From: Meiothermus ruber DSM 1279
GTDB taxonomy: Bacteria; Deinococcota; Deinococci; Deinococcales; Thermaceae
DNA length: 64,000 nt
NCBI RefSeq assembly: GCF_000024425.1
Contig: NC_013946.1
Span: 310,001 to 374,000 of the forward strand
Reading direction: 5' to 3'
Within the stretch, counting starts at the first letter, position 1. Each line of letters begins with the position of its first letter. Below the pieces are notes generated by a model. The model had not been told where the DNA came from. It was given only the letters and a program-made list of their open reading frames with translations, and did not search any database. Of this stretch, positions 1 to 6,316 are shown one piece after another. The translations under genes and the position numbers were made by a program.

Positions 1-1479
1 TTCGCCCTGACCTTTTTCCAGACCTTGCTGGCGAGCCTGCGGGCACACCTAGCCACCCAACTCTCGATGCGCCTCAACTACCGGCTCAAACTAAGCTACC
101 TGCACCACCTGCTGCGTTTGCCGCTGCGGACGCTCGAGGCCCGGCTGCCTGGCGACCTGCTCTCGCGGTTCGGCGATCTGGGCCAGGTTGAAAGCATCCT
201 GCGCAACCTGTTGGTGGGATTGCCCTCGACCCTACTCACCCTGGTGTTGAGTTTTGTGTTGCTTTTCACCTACAACCCCAAACTGGCCTGGGTGGCGCTT
301 CTGGTGGTTCCCATTCATCTGGTGTATCTGCTCTGGCTGGCCCCGCGTTTGCGCGAGAACAGTCTCCAGAGCCTGCGCAAAGGTGCCGAGGTAGATAGCT
401 ACGTGCTGGGGAGTCTGGAAGGGGTGACGGCCCTCAAGGCCTTGCGGGGAGAGGGATGGGCGCTGAGCCGAGGCCGAGACCAGATTGCCGGCCTGAACGA
501 CATTCTCTGGCAGGGATTTCTGCTCTCCAACTGGGGTGGGGCTTTGGTGGCCTTGCTGGGCGGGCTATTTAGCCTATTTTTGCTGTGGTATGGCGCCGGA
601 CTGGTCTTGCGCCTCGAGCTCACCGTGGGCCAGTTGGTGGCCGCCTACGGTTTGGTGCAGGGGGTCACGGCGGCCCTGGGTAGCCTTAGTGGCACTGTAA
701 TGGCCATTCAGCAAGGTATTGTGGCCTCCGACCGCCTGGCCGAGGTGGTCGAACTCGAGCCCGAACAGGAACAAAAGAACGCCGTGTTGCGCCCCCTCGA
801 GCGGGCAATTGCCCTCGAGCATCTCTGCTTTAGCTACCTGCCCGAGCGCCCCCTGCTCAAAGACCTGTGCCTGGAACTGCCCAAAGGGAGCTACACCGCG
901 ATTGTAGGGCCCAACGGGGCGGGAAAGAGCACCCTGGGGGGTTTGTTGGCGCGGATGCTCGAGCCCCAATCGGGGCGTATTAGCTGGGATGGGCGCGACC
1001 TGGCCGAGCTTTCCCCCGATGCGGTACGGGAGCGGGTGGCGTATTTGCGCCAGGAGGTGCCCCTGTTCTACGCGACCCTGCGTGAAAATCTGAGCCTGGG
1101 ACACCCCCTGCCGGAGGAAAGACTTTGGCGGGTTCTGGAGCTGGTGGGCCTCATGCCTGCGGTACGGCGCTTACCCGAGGGGCTCGACACCGTGGTGGGT
1201 GGCGAGAGCCTCTACCGCTTCAGCAGCGGCGAGCGGCAACTGCTGGGGGTGGCCCGCGCCCTCCTAAGCCCTGCCGACCTGCTAATTCTGGACGAGCCCA
1301 CCGCCACCCTCGACCCCGATAAGGAGCGCCAAATTGTCGCCCTGCTCCGGGCTTTTAAGGGTGAGCGTACCCTGCTGGTGATCACCCACCGGCCTGCCCT
1401 GCTCGAGCCCGCCGATCAAGTCTTCGCGTTGCAGGATGGGGTTCTGAAGCCCGTCGAACCGGTGTTGCAGGGGGTGTAA
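1..1479 (+). CDS. Peptide-type ABC exporter, C-terminal part (5'-truncated by window)
   Basis: The reading frame is open from base 1, so the gene begins upstream; the TTG at 25 is internal. The visible 492 residues hold a type-I exporter membrane domain (about residues 1-250, several hydrophobic helices) and then an ATPase domain. Walker A is GPNGAGKST (near residue 303), the signature is the variant FSSGERQ (near 406), Walker B is LLILDEP and the H-loop is in THRPAL. An adaptor gene and two double-glycine precursor genes follow, so I infer a bacteriocin or signal-peptide exporter. Whether it has the usual N-terminal C39 leader peptidase cannot be seen here. Confidence 0.88.
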   Translation, partial: FALTFFQTLLASLRAHLATQLSMRLNYRLKLSYLHHLLRLPLRTLEARLPGDLLSRFGDLGQVESILRNLLVGLPSTLLTLVLSFVLLFTYNPKLAWVALLVVPIHLVYLLWLAPRLRENSLQSLRKGAEVDSYVLGSLEGVTALKALRGEGWALSRGRDQIAGLNDILWQGFLLSNWGGALVALLGGLFSLFLLWYGAGLVLRLELTVGQLVAAYGLVQGVTAALGSLSGTVMAIQQGIVASDRLAEVVELEPEQEQKNAVLRPLERAIALEHLCFSYLPERPLLKDLCLELPKGSYTAIVGPNGAGKSTLGGLLARMLEPQSGRISWDGRDLAELSPDAVRERVAYLRQEVPLFYATLRENLSLGHPLPEERLWRVLELVGLMPAVRRLPEGLDTVVGGESLYRFSSGERQLLGVARALLSPADLLILDEPTATLDPDKERQIVALLRAFKGERTLLVITHRPALLEPADQVFALQDGVLKPVEPVLQGV

Positions 1480-1482
1480 GCA

Positions 1483-2466
1483 ATGAGCCAGGGCCGCCTC
1501 GAGTGGGAACTCCCGCCTGCCCGCAAAAGCCGCTGGGTGCTGTGGCTGCTGCTCCTAATTCTGGGCATCCTGGTGGTGGGGGCTTGGCTAACACCGGTGC
1601 AGGTGTATGCCCTTGCGTCGGGCGCACTGGAACCCAGGGGCCAGGTGCTGCGGGTACTGGCTCCTTCCGGCGGACGGCTCGTCTATGTAGGCGTACAGCC
1701 CGGCCAGCTCGTGCAAAAAGGACAGCGGCTTTACACCCTGGATGGCCTGGGCAGCAGCCCGGAGGAGGCCCGCTTGCAGCTTCAGACCGCTATGGCCCAG
1801 GCCGAAGAAGCCGTGCGAACCCTGGCCCAGGTACGCGAACAGCTCGCGCAGCGTCGGCGCATCGCGCAAATCCAGACCAGCCTTTATCAGGTAGGGGCCA
1901 TCGCGCGTGTGGAGTACCTCGAGGCCCTGGAAAACCTGCGCCAAGCCGAGGCTGCTGTCAGGGTGGCCGAGGCCAGGGTTAGCACCCTGCGAGCCCAGGC
2001 CCAGGCCCTCAAAAGCCGCCGAAACATTCACCTAAACAGCCCGGCGACCGGACGCATACTCACGCTCTCGAGCCACCGGGCGGGCGAGCCGGTGATGGCG
2101 GGGCAGGTGCTGGCCGAGGTACTCCCCCAGGACGTACCGCTGGTTTTCAGGGCCTACCTGCCCGAGCGGGAACGGCCCAAACTGCGTGCAAAAGCCGAGG
2201 CCGAGGTGGCCTGGAACGCCTTCCCACGCCAGCGTTTTGGCACCAGCCGCGGTACGGTTGAGCGCATATCCCCCAGCACAGTGGTTTACAACAACCAAGC
2301 CGTATACGAGGTAGAGATTTCGCTGCCCTCGCTAACGCTCTCCAGCGCCGAGGGCACCCGGCAGGTTGTTCCGGGTATGTTGGGCGAGGCGCGGATTGTT
2401 GCGGCAAGGCGCAGCGCGTTGAGCTTGCTCTGGGACTGGGTACGGGGGGTGAACCCGTGGGGATGA
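1483..2466 (+). CDS. HlyD-family membrane-fusion/adaptor protein of a peptide exporter
   Basis: This 327-residue protein has one N-terminal membrane helix (about 17-38) and a split lipoyl-like domain: GGRLVYVGVQPGQLVQKGQ before, and NSPATGRILTLSSHRAGEP after, an Ala/Gln/Arg-rich coiled coil at about 95-180. A C-terminal beta-barrel-like part follows. That is the usual architecture of adaptors that join an inner-membrane ABC exporter to the outer envelope. It starts 3 bases after the exporter stop codon, so the two are co-transcribed and probably form one machine. It overlaps the next gene by 4 bases. Confidence 0.85.
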   Translation: MSQGRLEWELPPARKSRWVLWLLLLILGILVVGAWLTPVQVYALASGALEPRGQVLRVLAPSGGRLVYVGVQPGQLVQKGQRLYTLDGLGSSPEEARLQLQTAMAQAEEAVRTLAQVREQLAQRRRIAQIQTSLYQVGAIARVEYLEALENLRQAEAAVRVAEARVSTLRAQAQALKSRRNIHLNSPATGRILTLSSHRAGEPVMAGQVLAEVLPQDVPLVFRAYLPERERPKLRAKAEAEVAWNAFPRQRFGTSRGTVERISPSTVVYNNQAVYEVEISLPSLTLSSAEGTRQVVPGMLGEARIVAARRSALSLLWDWVRGVNPWG

Positions 2467-3026
2467 TCCGGGTATTGAGCGGCTCGAGGCTGATTCAGGA
2501 AAGCCTGACCCTGGCCTTAGGTAACCTGCTCCTCCGCCGTGCGGTGGTGCTGGTAGCCGACTACCCCCTGGGCAGCGCCCTGGCCTTGCTTCCAGGCGTA
2601 CAGGGGCCTTGCGTGGTCAAGACTGCCTCGGACTCGCCTTACTACCTTTCCGATCTGGTTGCACTGGGCCCTGCTGGCCTGGTACTGGAGGGTGCGGGTC
2701 TAGACTTCCTCAGGTGGACACTGCAGCAGGTTTCGGAGGGGCAAAGGGTCTTGCCCAGGCTTGGGGAGGTTGGTCTTACACGAAAGGAACGCGCCGTACT
2801 GCGGCTGCTGGTGGGTGGTGTTTGCAACGATGCGATATCTGCCCATCTCGGCATCAGTCCGCGTCGCACGGCCAACCTGGTTAGCACCGTCAAGCGGGCT
2901 CTGGGTGCCGAGACCCGCGCCGATGTGGTACTGCGCTACTTTGGTCTGGCCCCTGAACCAATCATTAAGGCGACCCTTCAAAAAACCGGTAACTTTTCAC
3001 TCCCGCACGAGGTCGAAACTGCCTAG
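2463..3026 (+). CDS. LuxR/NarL-type HTH regulator with degenerate N-terminal domain
   Basis: The protein has about 187 residues. The C-terminal half contains a LuxR-type helix-turn-helix (LTRKERAVLRLLVGGVCND, then AHLGISPRRTANLVSTVKRA). The N-terminal 100 residues have roughly the size and helix/strand rhythm of a receiver domain but I see no acidic pocket or phospho-acceptor Asp motif, so control by phosphorylation is unlikely. ATG 2463 overlaps the end of the adaptor gene; a GTG at 2457 is an alternative. It lies between exporter and precursor genes, so it probably regulates peptide production. A decayed copy of its 3' end lies at 4600-4683. Confidence 0.72.
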   Translation: MIRVLSGSRLIQESLTLALGNLLLRRAVVLVADYPLGSALALLPGVQGPCVVKTASDSPYYLSDLVALGPAGLVLEGAGLDFLRWTLQQVSEGQRVLPRLGEVGLTRKERAVLRLLVGGVCNDAISAHLGISPRRTANLVSTVKRALGAETRADVVLRYFGLAPEPIIKATLQKTGNFSLPHEVETA

Positions 3027-3058
3027 ATTTGGAGGTGTCAAGAAAGGAGGTGAGCCCG

Positions 3059-3223
3059 ATGAAACTTCGAGAGCTCGAGGCTGAAGAGATGGAGCAGGTG
3101 GTGGGCGGTGCGATTGAACCCAGCGCATGGCTGAAACTGATAACCCAGCTTCCCACGCTGCCGGAGCCATGGCCTCGCAGGGGGATTGTTCCTCCCCCCA
3201 GGCAGCTGGCGGAGCGGGAGTAG
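3059..3223 (+). CDS. Double-glycine-leader peptide precursor 1 (54 aa)
   Basis: The leader reads MKLRELEAEEMEQVVGG (17 residues, ending in Gly-Gly, acidic and amphipathic), the form recognised by C39-peptidase exporters. Cleavage would leave a 37-residue core starting AIEPSAWLKL, rich in proline (LPTLPEPWPRRGIVPPP) and without cysteine. A near-perfect Shine-Dalgarno, AAAGGAGGTGA, lies 5 bases before ATG 3059 and decides the start against upstream in-frame candidates. The gene is 32 bases after the HTH regulator and directly after exporter and adaptor. Function is inferred as a secreted bacteriocin-like or signalling peptide; I recognise no named family for the core. Confidence 0.7.
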   Translation: MKLRELEAEEMEQVVGGAIEPSAWLKLITQLPTLPEPWPRRGIVPPPRQLAERE

Positions 3224-3271
3224 CGGCAAAAAGCACGAAACAATGATCGTGGCATAAGAAAGGTGGATATG

Positions 3272-3571
3272 ATGAAAATAAAAGAACTTAGTGTGCGGGA
3301 AACGGCAGGGATGTTTGGGGGAGCACCCGGAGACGGATGTGTTGGAGTGGGTCTAAGAATCTGCTATGACAAAGATGGCAATAGCACTCTAAAAATCGAT
3401 TTACCTTTCTGGCAGCATGAGTTTTCCCTGCAAACTCGCCAGGATAAAATTGACGTCCATAACGAAAATCAGTGGGCTAGGGGAGAGTTCATTCGTAAGT
3501 ACATGGACGACGGTGGGGAAGCATATAACAAAAATACCGCCGTTCCAGGTACTTGGTGGGGAGAAAGATAG
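3272..3571 (+). CDS. Double-glycine-leader peptide precursor 2 (99 aa)
   Basis: The leader MKIKELSVRETAGMFGG is also 17 residues and matches precursor 1 in pattern (MK-[LI]-[KR]-EL ... GG). The 82-residue core starts APGDGCVGVGLRICYDKDG, carries two cysteines 9 residues apart, and ends in an aromatic, glycine-rich tail (AVPGTWWGER). AAAGGTGG lies about 5 bases before ATG 3272; ATG 3269 and GTG 3263 are possible alternatives. Base composition turns A+T-rich within this gene, unlike the exporter genes. A hairpin terminator follows directly, so it closes the operon. Function inferred: an exported bacteriocin-like peptide, possibly with a disulphide. Confidence 0.68.
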   Translation: MKIKELSVRETAGMFGGAPGDGCVGVGLRICYDKDGNSTLKIDLPFWQHEFSLQTRQDKIDVHNENQWARGEFIRKYMDDGGEAYNKNTAVPGTWWGER

Positions 3572-3582
3572 TTGATAAAGGT

Positions 3583-3621
3583 GGGGGGTTGGCTTGAAGC
3601 TAATCCCCCAGTTAGTTTTTT
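3583..3621 (+). terminator. Rho-independent terminator after the peptide operon
   Basis: Bases 3583-3593 pair with 3599-3609 in an 11-bp stem (two G-U pairs, five consecutive G-C pairs at the base) around the loop TTGAA. A six-T run follows at 3616-3621. It would separate the peptide operon from the protease gene whose ATG is the next base. Confidence 0.75.
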
Positions 3622-4560
3622 ATGAGTCTCCGTCGAGCAACCAAATCAATAATACTTCTGCCTCACATGCTTGCGGTGTTTGGAAGCCTTGCATCTGTAC
3701 TTTCGTTCATCGTTAGTACGGACAATGATCTAGGGAGATCTATAGCTATAGCCATTAGCTCAATGTTGGCATTTGTAGGCTACTATCTCCCTGCAAGGGA
3801 CGAGACACCAGCATTACCTGAGTTGATACTTGCATTTGGAGTAATTACTGTCTTATTGCACTTGATTATGCCACCAACTGTTTTGAGTGCGCTAGCTCAA
3901 GTTCTCTGTATGATTTTTCTTGCACTCATGTCAAATAGAGTCAAGCTTTTTTTTCTGATCAAGCCGAAGCTTTCAGTTGTTTTTTTGTTCTTACCAATCT
4001 CCATGTTTGGAAGCTCATTCTTAATGATGAATCATTGGATAGCATATAACATTTTGAAACCGCACTACCTGGAATACTCTGGAAAAGCAAAAACTAGTCA
4101 TCAATTCGAAATCCGTGGAAGTATGGTTGTGGCCAATACTTGGGAAGAAATGTTGCGGTTAGGTACATACCTGTCAGGCGTAACAAACCCGTATTTGTCC
4201 GGACTGCTTTGGGCATCGGGACATTCGCTTCCAGAAGCAAGTAGGGCTGGTAAGACTGGCGTAGACGTTCCAAATGGCAATGAAGATATATTCAAGATAT
4301 GGGTTGGACTGGCCTTTTTGTGTGAGACAACGATTTATGGTGCCATACTGTTGTTTATCTTGAAGCTGACCGGCTCATTCTGGAATGTCTTACTGATACA
4401 CATGATGACCAACCTTTTTGGCTTTTCTATTACTGTTGGTCCTGAGTTGCTAGGCATATTATTGAGTGGAACATTTCTTGCCTTGGGTGGTGCCTGGCTT
4501 GTCTTTCAGTTGAGGTACTTAGGAGCCAGATTTTCACAGACAGGGCCTCGATTCGGCTAG
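3622..4560 (+). CDS. CPBP-like intramembrane metalloprotease, possible immunity or maturation protein
   Basis: This 312-residue, mostly hydrophobic protein carries the three CPBP (Abi/type II CAAX protease) signatures: acidic pair E175-E176 with R179, W197-x3-H201, and H260-x3-N264. The first motif is EE-x2-R instead of the usual EE-x3-R. CPBP proteins beside bacteriocin genes often serve in self-immunity or peptide processing, so that role is inferred here. The gene is much A+T-richer than its surroundings and lies directly after a terminator, with no clear Shine-Dalgarno before ATG 3622. An internal Met (codon 17) is an alternative start. Confidence 0.68.
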   Translation: MSLRRATKSIILLPHMLAVFGSLASVLSFIVSTDNDLGRSIAIAISSMLAFVGYYLPARDETPALPELILAFGVITVLLHLIMPPTVLSALAQVLCMIFLALMSNRVKLFFLIKPKLSVVFLFLPISMFGSSFLMMNHWIAYNILKPHYLEYSGKAKTSHQFEIRGSMVVANTWEEMLRLGTYLSGVTNPYLSGLLWASGHSLPEASRAGKTGVDVPNGNEDIFKIWVGLAFLCETTIYGAILLFILKLTGSFWNVLLIHMMTNLFGFSITVGPELLGILLSGTFLALGGAWLVFQLRYLGARFSQTGPRFG

Positions 4561-4599
4561 CTAGGTAAGGTTTGTTACCTTTGACGAAACTCCCTCCGA

Positions 4600-4683
4600 T
4601 AATGTATTTCGCTACTTTGGCCTAACCGCCATCCTTCGGACTCGGCAACTTTTTACTTCTGCACGAGGTCGAAACCGCCTAGA
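4600..4683 (+). pseudogene. Decayed copy of the 3' end of the HTH regulator gene
   Basis: Two stretches match the end of the regulator at 2463-3026: CGCTACTTTGG near 4609 (compare 2935) and GCACGAGGTCGAAAC near 4660 (compare 3005), both ending at an equivalent TAG. The spacing between them differs and the frame is broken. This is a relic of a duplicated regulator, now abutting a transposase relic. Confidence 0.6.
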
Positions 4684-5118
4684 GAGGCGATCCGGCGGGT
4701 GTATCCCCTGGCCGGGTGGCAGCGGTGCGTGGTACACCTGGTGCGTTCCGGCCTTTCTCAGGTTCGAACGCGGGACAGGGCCCTGCTGGCCCAGGACTTG
4801 AGGGGGGTTTACATGGCGGAGAGCCGACAAGAGGCGTTGCGAACCCTGGAGGGGCTCAAGGCGGTGTGGGGTGGTAGGTAGCCTTCCTTGGTGGCTGCCT
4901 GGTGGGAGAGCTCTGGAGCTATGGCCTTATTTGCGGAGCACAAGTTTCCGGGCGAAGGGGCGGCGTACAAGCTTTTGTACCTAGAGTCAGAACGCCAGGG
5001 AGGGAGGTGGTTCGAACGGCGGCTGAAGTGCTTTGCCGAGGTTGGGGAGGTGCTGGAGAGGATGCTACAGGAACGGTATGCCCCTCGTACACAGACGCTT
5101 ACACATAAATCTTGACAC
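4684..5118 (+). mobile_element. IS256/Mutator-family transposase remnant
   Basis: The frame encodes REAIRRVYPLAGWQRCVVHL and then a Mutator-like segment (DLRGVYMAESRQEALRTLEG), typical of the C-terminal half of IS256-family transposases. It is interrupted by TAG at 4879, where the family usually has a Tyr codon before Pro. A deletion then joins it to the C-terminal part (HKFPGEGAAYKLLYLESERQ ... ERMLQERYAPRTQ). The bases after the stop, ending CTTGACAC at 5118, resemble an IS terminal inverted repeat. The N-terminal part and left end are missing, so it is not mobile on its own. Confidence 0.82.
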
Positions 5119-5234
5119 GATCAGCGCAATGGTACTATGGAGAAGTCATTCGGGCACATGGTAATGATGGAAGCGGGGTTTTTTCAACAAACACAGCTCC
5201 ATCTGGCGCAGTAGAGGGTTATAGATAAAGTGAT

Positions 5235-5268
5235 ACTAGGTGGGCTTGGTAAATATAGCCCACCTAGT
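5235..5268. other. Perfect 12-bp inverted repeat (stem-loop)
   Basis: ACTAGGTGGGCT at 5235-5246 pairs perfectly with AGCCCACCTAGT at 5257-5268 around a 10-base loop. No T-run follows on either strand, so it may be a Rho-independent-like or bidirectional transcription barrier, an operator, or an RNA stability element. It lies between the IS remnant and the second protease gene. Confidence 0.55.
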
Positions 5269-5380
5269 AACAACTTACCCCAATATTCTTGGATGATAAG
5301 ATGGATATAGTTTTATACGGCATTTTGTCATTGCTGGATATCTAGGCTGGCTGGTTTGTTGGTCAGACTCCTTAGAAGAT

Positions 5381-5968
5381 TTGCCGAAACCTAAAAGTTT
5401 CTTTCAACTCGGAAGTTTGGCCAATTTTTTACTTGTAGCCGTCTCTTTTTTTGTGATGGGTCAAACCACAATATTTGCGGTGTCAGTAAATGCTAACCTC
5501 TACTCAGAGGTATCTCCGCCATTAGCCCTACCCGTTTTGGACATGAATCGTTCCGCTAGTATTTTGGAGCTTACCCTCCGATTTCTAAAACTTCTCCTAT
5601 TTGAAGATATGCCAAGAATAGGCATATATTTATTGGCACTTTATGTTAGTACCAAGTTTTTCTCCCCAAGTACTTCGGTATTTATTTCTTTGGTTCTATC
5701 CTCATTCTGCTTTGCTTTGATACACGGGTTTGATCTATCCCTAACCATTCAAGCCGCATTCGTTGGGGCCATTCTCACTTTAGTAGGTCTAAGATATGGG
5801 GTGGCTATGTCTGCTTTCTTGCACGTAGCGCTAAATCATTTCAAAATCGGCGTGTTTTTCCCTGGATTTGCTGCTGGCACTAACATTTTCTTAGGTATAT
5901 TTTTGAATTCGACTTGGGTATATGTTTTATGGAGTTCTTTGTTTTGGCCAAAACTAAGGAGGGAGTAA
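5381..5968 (+). CDS. Second CPBP-like membrane protease, probably with a frameshifted 5' end
   Basis: The open frame gives 195 residues from TTG 5381 with the CPBP-like motifs E75-D76-x2-R79, F111-x3-H115 and H148-x3-N152; the first has the same shortened spacing as in the protease at 3622. The frame stays open upstream to 5300 and encodes a likely membrane helix (IAGYLGWLVCW) but has no ATG, GTG or TTG there. An ATG at 5301 in another frame gives MDIVLYGILSLL before a stop at 5343. I infer a frameshift near 5333-5345; the intact protein would start at 5301. It is A+T-rich like the first protease. Confidence 0.6.
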   Translation: MPKPKSFFQLGSLANFLLVAVSFFVMGQTTIFAVSVNANLYSEVSPPLALPVLDMNRSASILELTLRFLKLLLFEDMPRIGIYLLALYVSTKFFSPSTSVFISLVLSSFCFALIHGFDLSLTIQAAFVGAILTLVGLRYGVAMSAFLHVALNHFKIGVFFPGFAAGTNIFLGIFLNSTWVYVLWSSLFWPKLRRE

Positions 5969-5970
5969 AT

Positions 5971-6149
5971 ATGCGCTTTGGCCCAGCCCTTGTGTTCGTA
6001 CTACTTTTTTGGGTGTGTCCAGCGCTAGCTATCACATCTCAAGCTAAAAGCTACGAATGGGGGTTTTCCAGAACGAAAAAGATGAGGTGATGCAGGACGC
6101 TCTGGTCTGGCTGCGAAACCAGCCCGCCTGCCAGGATACTCGACCTTAA
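5971..6149 (+). pseudogene. Short secreted-protein start fused out of frame to an unknown C-terminal piece
   Basis: ATG 5971 follows a strong Shine-Dalgarno (AAGGAGGGAG) 2 bases after the protease stop. It encodes a clear signal peptide (MRFGPALVFVLLFWVCPALA) but ends after 39 codons at 6090. In the next frame the sequence continues to 6149 as QNEKDEVMQDALVWLRNQPA and a few more residues, and is visibly G+C-richer. This looks like a frameshifted or recombined gene. I do not recognise either part. Confidence 0.45.
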
Positions 6150-6316
6150 TGATTTCTTTAACTGTTTTGTGCAAGAAATTTCTTTGATTCTTTTTTTACA
6201 AAAATGGTAAACAATGAAAACGGCGGTAAGCTACCGGATGTTATCGCTGTACCGCAAGTGCTAGCTAACAACAAATTTTCTCGGGCATATTGAGTTGATT
6301 TAGGGATGTGATCTCA

